From the NCBI GenBank assembly GCA_028386065.3, contig JAKUCV010000418.1, forward strand, positions 92,075-156,074: a DNA stretch of 64,000 bases, written 5' to 3'. The translations under genes were made by a program, and so were the position numbers. The stretch comes from Turnera subulata. Taxonomy: Eukaryota > Streptophyta > Magnoliopsida > Malpighiales > Passifloraceae. Shown here piece by piece: positions 23,401 to 33,939 of the stretch. Below the pieces are notes generated by a model. That model was not told the DNA's origin and did not search any database. It was given only the letters and a program-made list of their open reading frames with translations. Position 1 is the stretch's first letter. Each line of letters begins with the position of its first letter.

Positions 23401-25221
23401 CTCAAGCAAGCACTCCATTAGCCGGAGGTGAACTAGTTCACTTTTCATGGCAGATTTGCCGTATTTCTCAACCAATACTGCAAGAAACTCTATTTTAAGG
23501 GTTGGAAACATTTACAAGACTTCACATGGCAAAATAATCTTTAGCCCAAATTGAAGAAAGGGTGATTATTTAAACATTTTTTTTTGGATTAATCCATCCT
23601 TCTTCTTTAGCAGCCAACACGCTATACAAGCAGAAGCATAGTGTGATGAGATTGGTTCCCTGTTTGACATGATATCGTTGTTATATATCGCTTTTCATTT
23701 TAGTAAAAAAAGTAATACATGTCAAAATTGTCAAGAACCCAAAAAATTCTCTCCCTCCAATGAGAAAAGGTTCCTGGTAGTCTGCCACACAAACTCATTT
23801 TTTTTTTTTTTTTAAAGAAGAAATCGTGCTTGAGGTGTCCAGGCCATTGCTGTTGCACCCAGGCCCATTTTTGTGGGGCTTATTACTTTTCCTTGAACCA
23901 ACAATTTTAACACTTCTTTGGTAAAGCCCACTTCAACAAGTGGAATTCTTTGGGCCATCACTTACCGGGTCGATGTGCCCGGGGAGGTGTTTGATGAAAT
24001 GCCCGCAAGAGCTGTCCCATTTTTTCGTCCTTCTCGTTTCTGTTTCCCTCTCTTTGTTGTCGCTGCTATCAATTTGAGCAGAGAAAACTGAGCAAGGCAT
24101 AAAATGAAAAATAATGAAGCAGAGGGAGAATGAAGCCAATGCTGGGCAATAGTATTGTCCTTAGAATCATCTCCTACCAAGACCAAGACACTAAGCACGT
24201 TGCCGTTTGACTTGAGTTCCATCCACAGTTGGAGATATTTGGATTTGCAGTATCCAAGGAGTAGCTAGGCCGGGGACTTTGGTGATGAGTGGTGATGCTT
24301 TTGTTGTAAGGGGTAGGTTAATTCCTTTCCATTCTTGCAAGGATGGGTGTAATTTGGAATTTTGATTCGGTTATCATTACTTCCCTTTTTCATTGTCAAC
24401 TTTGGTGGGAGTAGGTCCATGGAGAATATACTGTTCGTCGTCCACTATTATTTGATTGGACACACCATACCAAATGGACTATATATTCACGTTTTAAAAT
24501 GGAGTAGGAGTCAAGTTATATCTAAGTTATGCAGATGCTTTAGCAACCAGAGTTAATGACGAGATCATGCATGTTTCTTTGTTTCCATCAGTTTCTTCTT
24601 TTTGTATTGATACGCATCGGGATGACTTGAGGGGTATATTGGCCCCGTTTATGCATGCATTCCTCAGTAGTTGATTTTCAATAACATGGGCTTTAGCCCC
24701 GTCTATATATTCACCAGAAAAATAAACTCCTTACTGGTTTTAAAGTATCTTCCCCACAGATCATTCACACTTCTTTTTTTATGCAAACATTCATGCTTGT
24801 ATAGGCGATTACATTACTGATATATATCATTAGGCTATTTATAATTAGCCAGGCAACACTCACATTAATATCAGTTTCCTTGTATCTGGACTCCCTCAAT
24901 GGACCGACCACCAAACGTTTTCACAATGCCCCACAAAATTAAAGTAAACATACTTTCGGTGTAAGATGAAATTAAAACCTTTTTGTGTCAAGCTATCATC
25001 CTTGTCCTCCTGTTGTTTCATAATATCTAGGAGACGGTATATATTATCTCTAAGCTAATTTTACAGTATATGCATTTATAATATTGATAAGAATACACGT
25101 AAACTTGGAGTTGATTAACAATTACAAGACCTGTAACCTTGATTAGCATAAGGAAAAAAAAAAAACAATTACAAGACCTGTACCTACAGGCTACAATTCT
25201 TTAAAGAACAAAAACTACTAG
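23401..25221. other. Intergenic spacer
   Basis: No coding region is supported. A-rich and T-rich tracts occur (for example 23795-23815). Minus-strand ORFs near 23930-24222 lack any recognisable domain. Confidence 0.45.
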
Positions 25222-25785
25222 CTAGTGATGATTATTCAACTTTAGCATCCGAGATGGACTGAGAAGAGTATACACACCATAACCCTTATTGCTTGAACGA
25301 CAGCTGGGGTAGCGAGAAGGGCTGCAAAGGATATTCAAGGAACTACAACTTGGAGAGCTCATGATCTCATCGCTGCTATCCATCTCTGCCAAAATTTTGT
25401 AGAACAAATCAACCTCACAAGGAAGCAACAATGGACCTTCACTTGTGTACCCATATTCCAATTCAGCATCTTCTAGTAACATCCTGAACAGCGGATGATT
25501 AGCATACTCGGCCTTGATCACAAACCTTTGCTTCTCTGGCCCTACGTAGACTGAGAAGCAACCGCCTGGAGCTACTTGCCCCTTCTTTCTTCTCCTGTTA
25601 TTATTAGGATTGATCTCTTCGTCATGACTCGGTTTTGTTGTGCAGTGGCATGACTTGCTCTTCTGCAATGATGACTTGCAAACATCCCATGTGTTAGATT
25701 TCTTGCTTCTTGCACCTAAGGAATGGCATCTTTCCCATGCCTTGAGGAAAATGTTTCTCTTCCATTTGCCCTTTACAACTTCCAT
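25222..25785 (-). CDS. SAUR-family auxin-responsive protein
   Basis: An intronless 187-aa protein from the second of two close Met codons; the upstream one would add 4 residues (to 25797). The SAUR domain spans about residues 70-140: 'VAPGGCFSVYVG' followed by QRFVIKAEYANHPLFRMLL, then EDAELEYGYTSEGPLLLPC and VDLFYKILAEM. A basic N-terminal extension (WKRNIFLKAWERC, then Ser/Lys/Asn-rich) and a Ser-rich C-terminal tail make it longer than classic ~100-aa SAURs, as in the long-tailed subgroup. SAURs promote cell expansion by inhibiting PP2C.D phosphatases and so activating plasma-membrane H+-ATPases. A TATA-like TATATAT on the minus strand near 26012-26018 is about 230 bp upstream. The family is certain; the subgroup is uncertain. 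Confidence 0.9.
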   Translation of the reverse strand: MEVVKGKWKRNIFLKAWERCHSLGARSKKSNTWDVCKSSLQKSKSCHCTTKPSHDEEINPNNNRRRKKGQVAPGGCFSVYVGPEKQRFVIKAEYANHPLFRMLLEDAELEYGYTSEGPLLLPCEVDLFYKILAEMDSSDEIMSSPSCSSLNILCSPSRYPSCRSSNKGYGVYTLLSPSRMLKLNNHH

Positions 25786-25799
25786 TGAATATAACAAGC

Positions 25800-28560
25800 G
25801 GGTAGTTGGCTAGCTTTATATGCAAAAGATGATTAAGATAGAAGACCGCAGAAAAAGTGCTAGCTAGAAGGTGAAACTTATAAGGGAGGGGAGGAGAAAG
25901 GTCTTTTGTCTGTAGCAAGAGCGTTGAAGTATGAGAAGAATCCAAAATCCAAAGAAGATAAAGATGGAGGAGAAGGGTAGAGAACCCCACGAGATATGCT
26001 TGAGATATGCGTATATATGTATGTAACTTGGGTAATATCTGCATAGGAAAGGCGGCACTGTTACATAGCTAGCCCCATTCCCCCATGTACACACTCGCAA
26101 TAATGCAACAATTGTCAACTCCACTAATAGCTACTTGATTTTGAATATGTCCAAAAAAAACAAAGCTACTAGATTTTGACCTTACTAGGTCATGAGATCG
26201 TGACTCTCAAAAGAAAAAAGAAAAAAGAAAAGAGAGGGGCACTGGAGTTTGTTTACCTCCTTGGTTAGTGGCTTAGTGGACAACCAGAGAAGGAAGGGAA
26301 CAATAACTTAATTAATCAATATTATCTTCTGATTTGCTGCCAAAAAACGTGTATAGTATAGCAAGCAATATATGTCAACATGGTAATGGTTGGATATATG
26401 TAATTGCACCCTACTCAAAATCAAAATGAAAAGATACAGGAATTCTATTTTTAATGTCTATTTGAAAACTTTTTCAATCGGTTGAAACCGGACAGAATTC
26501 TTATAATCTTTTTTTNGTGTAATGAACAACGTAACCTCTTAGAAGTCGTTGCATATCTATCTGGTTTAAAAACATATAAAAAAATCAAGAAATAAAAATT
26601 TATTTATCACACGATCGATTTATATTAAAGAATCAACCTTCTGCATCGTTTGTCACAACAGAATATATTTCTCTGTTATTAAGACACTTGCCTGATTTCT
26701 ATGGTGTCGAAATCACACAGCTCCTTTGAGTTTTTAAAATATACGTACGTTAGAGGCTCTTATTTTAATCTTCCTTTTTTTTCTCCATAGGGTCTCGTTG
26801 ATATGCTAAAAGAAATATCCACAATTGTGGGAATTAATAATTTTCATTCAGCATGGCTTTTGATGCATAAATTGTAACTTATGAACGAGTTCTATACACT
26901 ATATCTACACAGTATGTAGACCCAAGAAGAACAATATATATACCACGCACCATTACCAAACCAAATTTGAAACTGAGATGTGGTCTTCACCGGATGGGAA
27001 CTCCCTACCAAGCAAAGTTGAAACAAACAAGTCGCCTTGGATAAAACTGTGTCAATCAATTATGCCAGCCGCGTGACCTTCCCTATGTATATTAGTCATC
27101 CAAGGTGACGCCCACCTTCTACTAGCCCCCATCCCTATTATATATATATACAATACACACTCTTAATTGGACATTAACCCACATGCTATATATATACAGT
27201 AACGTGTTTAATCATTCATATATGTTGGCTGCGCGAATTAAGAACATTGTACATGAATGGATTTGTGTCTTAGTCGTAATTAATCATTTTTTTCCATCAA
27301 AACTCCTTATGCAACCAGGCTGTGATCATCCTCTCCCGAAGCATTTTGACTTTATGTACATATAAAGGTGCCATGTTGCTGTTAGTAGTTACTCCTAGAG
27401 ATGGAGATCCTTACTTACTCTGTGGTCCTCTTTGGGTTTTTGACTTTTGTGAAAAAACCCTTGAAATTGTGGTCTTGCCACCCACTAGCTACCCACATTC
27501 AATGCTAGGTGAAGCTGATCATATAATGTAAGTTGTTACTACTAAATGGAAGGGCCACCACTTCATGATGTCCCCGATTTTGCCTGCCTCAAGTTGAAGT
27601 TGCTACGATCAATAAAGTTGTCGGGGTTTGCTTGTTAAAATAGATACAAGCTGTTTAATTATTGACCCCCAAAAAAAAAAAAAAAGAAAAGAAGAAGATA
27701 CAAGTTGTTTGGCGGTTAAACAATTGCTTCACAACGATTAGCTAAGTATTAAATTAAATTCAAGGCATTTGCAATAATACGGCTTATAGTTTAATTTTTT
27801 ATTTTTTTTTTAAAACGTCCAACAGTGTTTCTAGTTTATTCACATACACACAATGATCACTTAAATACTGTAGATATTTAATTTAGTATACATGAATGGA
27901 AATTTGGCACGCATTTGAGTACCCCAAAAGCCATTGACGAAAACAACTTATAAAATGTAAATCAGAGCAATAATTCACTTCCGGAGGGCATTTGCTTCAT
28001 ACTTTTTAGCACGTCGGGTGCCGCGACACGAGCACTGGAAAGCCGTGATTCGTGATCCGACGCCGTTCGGAGTTTGAAATTTTCAAAGTTTTTATTTGCG
28101 TGGGTTGCTAATGAATTATAATAGTTCAGGGCCGAACGAGTTGGGCTCACAGGGAGGATATCGCCTCCCTACATTAATTCTTGGGTCTTCTGTTATTTAT
28201 TTATTTTTTTTGTTTCTCGGGAATAACGAGGAATACGAGACCTTCTTTAGTAGCAGGCCCAAAAACTAATCCTCTCAGTTTAGGCCGAGGATTTTAATGG
28301 GCCGATAATCTGTGGGCTTTGTTTATAAAGAGAACTGTGCTATGAACTGTAGCCCCCGTTTACTGGGTTATGTAGCCCATCCAAATTTCATAGCAGAGAC
28401 TTGAAAAAAAACGAATAGTGAGGCGGTTACGCGGTAAACCACCACTACTAAAAGGATTGCCCATTGGGACTCCAACCCTAATAAGGCGGTCACGCAGTAA
28501 ACCACTCCACAGTATAAATATTAAATACCGAATTGAGTTGTCACCGATTTTCTTTCATAT
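25800..28560. other. SAUR upstream region and long intergenic spacer
   Basis: AT-rich spacer with no supported gene. Base 26516 is an N. A minus-strand ORF at 27962-28150 and others nearby have no known domain. Confidence 0.5.
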
Positions 28561-28599
28561 TGTTTCGTGGCTTACAGTCAGGGTATGGTAAAGCAAAAT

Positions 28600-28983
28600 A
28601 TGGGCGAGAGGAAGGTGCCGATTCGGTATTACCCACCGGAATTTGACCGGTCGGAGCTGCTCAGGATCCGGAAGCTGCAGAAGAAGAAGGCGGTCCGGTC
28701 CGGATGATGCTTCCGATGCGCATCAGATGCAACACGTGTGGGGAATAAAATATACCGGGGCACCAAGTTCTTATCGCAGAAACAGCTTGTGGTTTCGGAG
28801 ACTTATTTAGGGGTTCACATTCTCCGATTCTACTCCAGATGCCCCAATTGCTCCGCCGAGTTTGTTATCAAGACCGACCCCAAGAATTGCGACTACGTCG
28901 TAGAGAGCGGCGCCACTCGCCTCCCCGAGGACGAGAAGGAGGTGGAGGAGATGGGCCATGCCTTGCAGGCCTTGGAGATCAGG

Positions 28984-29022
<39 letters not shown>

Positions 29023-29150
29023 GGATGATACTGCTGCCTTTGAGGAATTGGTATCCATGGAGTCGAGGCAAGCAAAAATTGACCAAGATTCAATGCTTAA
29101 GGGTCAAGATTAACAACTCATCAAATCAATATTGTCGTCAATATTTTCAA
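28600..29150 (+). pseudogene. YJU2/CWC16 splicing factor pseudogene (near full span, frameshifted)
   Basis: An ATG at 28600 (or 28585) begins MGERKVPIRYYPPEFD, the start of YJU2 (CCDC94), a step-one spliceosome factor. After KKKAVR a 5-bp tandem duplication (GTCCG) near 28693-28703 shifts the frame into a TGA. MMLPMRIRCNTCG then reads in another frame until an extra G in a 4-G run near 28739 restores the original frame. That frame continues NKIYRGTKF, ETYLGVHILRFYSRC, CPNCSAEFVIKTDPKN and VVESGATR to a TGA at 28987-28989. The conserved N-F-E-P-W-R-A-E-D stretch after ATR is deleted. A GA microsatellite replaces the D-S-K-R-E-M codons, after which WMILL... / LDDTAAFEELVSMES homology resumes in shifted frame. 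Both halves of the C4 zinc site (CNTC, CPNC) remain. It is a dead copy; a second partial copy lies at 31475. Confidence 0.8.
28988..29020 (+). repeat. (GA)16 microsatellite inside the YJU2 pseudogene
   Basis: 33 bases of uninterrupted GA replacing codons that read AAG AGA GAG ATG in the homologous position of the second YJU2 copy (near 31710). Slippage expansion from that purine-rich coding stretch is the simplest explanation. Confidence 0.9.
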
Positions 29151-29476
29151 ATCGGAAGGCATGTGTCATAATAAGAACTCTTTAATTTTGACTGCATCGA
29201 AGTCAACGTAAGCCAACCGATTTCCTTTCAAATACAAAAAGCGCCAGACCTTTTTCGATTTTTAATTCTTCGTTATTATGTTATGAAATATGATATTAGT
29301 CTTCCTATCGATTTTGAATAAATATAGTTGAAAAAAATTGGATATCAATATTTTTATATATCTGATTTTCTTTTAAATTAAGAGTTCAAAAAGTTATTCC
29401 TCTTTTAATTGTTGATGAATCCGTTGATAGGCAAGTTATAATCTTCTCAAGAGAAGGCAAGCTTGTCTTTACAGGC

Positions 29477-29789
29477 TGCTTGGGTCATTATCCTCTCCCC
29501 ACCCCTGTATATATGGCCTAAGACCTTTTCCTTCCTTTCCGATGTGGGATTCCGTCACATTCTCCCCCACCGAATCCGACGACGCCCTCGTCGTCGACCG
29601 GGCACCTTGCCTACCCCGTCCCCACGGAGCGCTTGGCGTGACATCGGAGTTGGGTCGGGTCGGCTCCGCTACCACTTGTCACGAGGTCATTACCCTCTCC
29701 TCAAAAGGTCAACCTAGTGGGGTGTGCAGCACCCCTATATATATGGCCCAAGACCTTCCCATTCCTTTCCGATGTGGGATTCCGTCACA
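29477..29789 (-). mobile_element. TRIM-like miniature LTR element
   Basis: On the minus strand, two short direct repeats begin TGTGACGGAATCCCACATCG: 29677-29789 (113 bp, ending GTGACA) and 29477-29559 (83 bp, with about 30 bp missing internally). Next to the upstream copy, CGGCTCCGCTACCA (29661-29674 on +) is a primer-binding site TGGTAGCGGAGCCG on minus. The downstream copy is preceded on minus by a purine tract GGTGGGGGAGAA. The interior is only about 115 bp and non-coding. This arrangement is diagnostic of a terminal-repeat retrotransposon in miniature. No clear target duplication was found, so the outer boundary at 29477 is approximate. Confidence 0.65.
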
Positions 29790-29794
29790 TTTTG

Positions 29795-30831
29795 TCTGCC
29801 ACTGGACTCATGTTTAATTTACGGATGAAACGATCCCTGCTCATATAACAAACATAACAATAGAAGAGTGAACAACGCTAGATTAGATTCGATTTACAAA
29901 AAGTCGTCTTTGGGAGTCCTTGATCGGTTGTAGCGTTTAGCTTGGATGATTCTTCTACCCACCATTTATCTTGGAACACTTTTGGTCTAGGGAATAATGG
30001 AATGGACCTCCCTGTTCTAGTTGTTGTTCTTGAGACGAACCAAGGCTGTCTTGCTTCTGATGCGTCGTTGCTTATGAGAAGATTGAAGTCCTTTGAGGGA
30101 AGTGAGAATGGAGCAATTATGAACATTGGTGAAGGATACTGAGGATGAAAATGGATAGTGGGGTATGACATATGTTGAGCCCTTAAAGCCTAATAAAGGT
30201 TGTGTTTCCGCAGGGCCACAGGATTTCAGGACTATAATAAGAATGTTTTCAATTGTTTGTAAGTATATATATTCTCGTTACTTGGATTGAATAATGTCAT
30301 TTGTGAGTCGAGAGTTCCATTGATCAGCACGCAAACGATCTGTTATCTAATCAATAAAAGCTGCTGCTGTTTGAACCAAAAAGAAAAAAATAAATAAAAG
30401 TGCGTACAGATTCTCAGGCACTATGGAAGTACCCTGTCCTTGGCAAACAATGTTTATACCACGTCCTTTTTGGACGAAGATGGAACAGTCTAAGTGAGCC
30501 CAAATGAGTATTACAAAATATTTTTGTTGCAGTTTGATGTGCAATCACGATTTACAGGGGAAGATCACAAACATACCGCAAAAAATAATAGTTCCTAAAT
30601 TACTCGACTCAGGGAGAGAAGTAATGGAATACATAACCTCTATATTTATTCCCAGGGATAAAAAATAGGAAAATGAAAAATAAAAACAAAGAAATTCGGG
30701 AACATGGAAGCTTGTGCAGAAGATGAAGCAGGGATCACGGTAATTTTTTTTTGTTATGTGATGAGGTGCAATAGGCTGTTTTCTTTGAAAGACTTGCAGC
30801 AACTCGCTTGTGATTAAATGAGTTCAGAGAT
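29795..30831. other. Spacer, no gene recognised
   Basis: Contains a 66-codon plus-strand ORF (29942-30142) and minus-strand ORFs without any known domain. Nothing is supported. Confidence 0.45.
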
Positions 30832-31400
30832 TCAGGAACAATGGAGTAAAACTACCCTCGTCCAAAATGGCTCAATCAGGTAGCTACCGACAACCAAGCA
30901 CTGTTTACAATTAAATTAGCAGCAATATCTACTGGCAGAACATAGGTATCTTGCATTTTAACCTGAAAGTAAACAACAATTAAGAACAATGATTAATCCA
31001 ATTATTGTGACTCTACGAAGTAGATGAGATTAGGCACACAAGACATAGTTGATAGTACCTCTTTCAGGAAATTGCCTCTTGTCATCTCCGAGTCCATTAC
31101 GCCGGGAGTGGCGATTGTTTGCTCCTATACACGAACCAAATTCAACACTCAATGTCTCGAAAAAGGCTGTTACAGCTGCTGCCTTGGTTACCTGATGTCA
31201 TTGCAGAAACACCGATTGATTAGATGATATATTACACTCCAGAATAAATGACTGAATAAGTTCTTACATTGTAAAAGCTCGATTTGGGCACCGGATACCA
31301 TCCTGGGACAGAAGCAATGGCTAAAATACTCCCTTTTACTTTTCCTCAAGTGGGTAACAACATGGCGTGTGGAGGTACAGTACCCCCAGAAATTAACGTC
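30832..31400 (-). pseudogene. 11-beta-hydroxysteroid dehydrogenase-like SDR (steroleosin type) pseudogene
   Basis: Three exons in family order on the minus strand, with GT-AG borders: 31268-31400, 31059-31191 and 30832-30962. Exon A reads DVNFWG, then in shifted frame 'VKGSILAIASVPGWYPVP' and KSSFYN, the catalytic Ser...Tyr region of a short-chain dehydrogenase. Exon B has TKAAAVTAFFETLSVEFGS (the Lys of Y-x-x-x-K), then after a one-base shift TIATPGVMDSEMTRGNFLK. Exon C has YVLPVDIAANLIVNSAW and, shifted, SYLIEPFW. This matches plant HSD/steroleosin SDRs of oil bodies, which reduce sterol-like substrates with NAD(P)H. At least three frameshifts and a premature TGA in exon A make it non-functional. 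The Rossmann N-terminal exons are not found nearby. Confidence 0.7.
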
Positions 31401-31474
31401 CTGCAGAACCAAAAACAGAAATAGTAATTTATTACAGATAATCCTATGAGAAAGCAATTTTCAGATGCACCAAC

Positions 31475-32065
31475 TTAGGGATTCCGATTTTTCGATTCTA
31501 CTCCAAGTGCACCAACTGCTCCGCCGAGTTTGTTTTCAGGACCGACCCCAAAAATTCCGACTACGTCCTCGAGAGCCGTGCCACCCGTAATTTCGAGCCC
31601 TGGCGCGCCGAGGACGTGGAGGCCGGTCACCGGAAACGCAGAAGGGGGGAGGAGGAGGAGGAGATGGGCGATGCCTTGAAGGGCTTGGAGAGCAGGACTC
31701 GGGATTCTAAGAGAGAGATGGATGATCTTGCGGCACTTGAGGAATTAAAATCCATCAAGTCAACGCATGCCGGCATTGATAGAGATTCAATGCTTGAGGG
31801 TCTGCAGCGGCGTACTAGAGCAATGGAAGAGAAAGATGAGGCTCTCATCCGATCAATATTTCTAAAACGAGATGAAACTGTGAGAAGAATTTCTGATGGC
31901 GACGATGGTTTCAATGCATCGGAGATTTCTCATCAAGGTAAGCCAACAAGTTTCCTTACTAATACGGAAGGATCAAGGTCAAATAGTCCCAGGGCATCGC
32001 CCTCTGTGAAGATATCAGTGATTAAAGTCTGTGGGAAAAAAGGTGTATATAGAGAAAATATATGA
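31475..32065 (+). pseudogene. YJU2/CWC16 partial copy, 5'-truncated with open frame
   Basis: An open frame begins abruptly at LGIPIFRFYSKCTNCSAEF (31475), the middle of the YJU2 zinc domain. It continues FRTDPKNSDYVLESRATRNF, EPWRAED, an Arg/Glu-rich run, MGDALKGLESRTRDSKREMD, AALEELKSIKS, MLEGLQRR and EALIRSIFLKR. It ends after SVKISVIK, a C-terminal YJU2 signature, at a TGA near 32063. The N-terminal about 70 residues, including the first zinc CxxC, are absent and no in-frame ATG starts the homologous part (a GTG lies at 31616). It lies 75 bp from the SDR pseudogene on the opposite strand. It could be a 3' exon of a gene whose 5' exon is elsewhere (AG dinucleotides lie just upstream), but a truncated duplicate is simpler. 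Confidence 0.7.
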
Positions 32066-32311
32066 CCGCTATCACGGTTTTCTTTTTCACTTCTTTTATC
32101 TTGGTTATTTCCCTATAATGTCTGCTTACTTGCTTGCAACTGTTCAAGAGGAAACTACAAGTTTTGGAATTGTGCGTGGTAGATTTCTCCATTTTATCAC
32201 GATATGGTCACACTAGAAAGAGGAAACACTTGCAAAAGAGCTAGCCTGCATAAACCAAAAAACTATTCCGATCTGCAAGAGAAATTGCCAGCACAAAAAA
32301 GAAAACACTAA

Positions 32312-32805
32312 GGTTGTGTTTGGGAGAGTTTTTAATTTTTAATTTTTTAAGAAGTGTTGTGAGAATTGAATATAGAGAAGTGCTTTCTTGTGAGAAAGAG
32401 TTTGAAAATTCATTTGGATAGGTTGTTTTCGTTTTTTTTTTATTTATCAAAGTGTCATTAATGAACCTAGTTTTTAAATATTTATGAGAATGTCACCGCG
32501 TCATTTTATTTATGGAAATGCCATTAATGAAACTTCAAAATATTTACCACAGCGCCACAACGCCTCTTTTGTTTACGAGAATACCATAAATAAAACTTCA
32601 AAGAATCATCATCATGCCACCGCCTCTTTCCAAAAACACCTCAAAACACTTTTTTGTAGTTCTCACTTTTTACTTATTTGAGGACAACTTTTTAAAAACT
32701 ATTTTTTGAGAGAGAGTTTTTTGACCCATCCAAACAAGTTTTCTCTTCTTAAAAAACTAAGAAAACTATAAACCACTCCTCAAAAATAACTTCCCAAACA
32801 TACTA
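32312..32805. mobile_element. MITE-like element
   Basis: About 490 bp of AT-rich non-coding DNA bounded by inverted ends: TTGTGTTTGGGAGAG...TTTTTAATTTT on the left, and the inverse TATGTTTGGGAAGTTATTTTT on the right. Interior phrases recur (GCCATTAATGAAACTTCAAA, GCCATAAATAAAACTTCAAA). Flanks CTAAG and TTAAG may be an imperfect target duplication. The superfamily is not assigned. Confidence 0.5.
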
Positions 32806-32809
32806 TTAA

Positions 32810-33939
32810 GTTGGCATAAGTTGTTATTGGCAAACTTCCGGAAGAGATCAGGGTCCAACCCAACCAACTGGCAGGAATCTTTAATATTCAAATGGGCCAA
32901 CTGGTAGGGAATCTTTAACATTCAAATGGGCACCTTGAGCCTTTCATTTATGGGCCTTTTCTTAAGGTTAATGATGTGGTACCCATCCTTAATGGGTGCA
33001 CTCATGCATACCTTACGGCTTACAATTACATGCGCATGACACGAATTTTCCCCATTTGGAAAATTAATTTTTTTTATTTTTTTATGAAGCAGCATTCTTC
33101 ATTCATATAAAAGATTAAAAGATGTGAAGACATATAATTGAAGTTCTAGAACAAAACCATGACAAAAATTCAACATAAAAATTCTTCCCAACCTAAAATC
33201 TATATCCTTCAAAAGAGGATTTACTACTCTCGCGGGCGTCATAACATGTATCGTACGTGCAACAACCACCAAGCCAACAGGTGAAGGCGATGCATACATG
33301 TGGACCACCAAGTCAACAGGTGAAGGCGATGCATACCTGTGGGACAAAATATCTCTTTGTTGGTGAATTTCTGCAAAGAATTGTTCTTGAAGTCAAATCT
33401 TCCTCCATGGCTTTTTGGCTCCCATAGTATTATTCGAATCACCAAAAACAGAGAAAACAAACTCACAAAAAATAGGACTAAACTCATAAAAAGTGAAAAT
33501 AAAACAATAAAACTGAAAAATTAAAGAAAAAAAACTAATTGGTGGGGTCTTACCGCCGGAGAGAAGGTCGTTGGCGACGGCAACCCCAATATGTAGATGT
33601 AGGATTTTTCTCAGAGAGGAAGAGGGAGAAAAGAAAAACCCTTAAGTCTTATCAACATTTAATTCTTGATTAGGGAGTTTTAATAAATATACTTAGACCC
33701 TTAATCTTTTAAAAATTATAAAATATAGTCTAGGCTACCCTAATAAATGTTGTTTAAGATTTTTTTAAATCAAAAACAAAAAAGATCACGATTAAGTAAT
33801 AACATAAAGCATAATTTTGAAATTTAAACGTAAAAATTTAAAGATTTAGGCTACCCTAATAAATGTTGGCTTCCAATCTCCCCTATATTTATAGCTTATC
33901 ATATCTCTTTAAATATAGATACAATCTATCCTTATCATA
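32810..33939. other. Spacer with small tandem repeats
   Basis: No supported gene. It holds a two-copy approximately 37-bp repeat (about 32862-32936, sharing GGAATCTTTAA and ATTCAAATGGGC), a two-copy 39-bp repeat (33265-33342) and a 21-bp direct repeat AGGCTACCCTAATAAATGTTG at about 33733 and 33848. Confidence 0.5.
33265..33342. repeat. Two tandem 39-bp units
   Basis: Two copies of a 39-bp unit starting ACCACCAAG and ending TGTGG, with two substitutions between them. The length is a multiple of three, but no gene is recognised around them. Confidence 0.85.
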
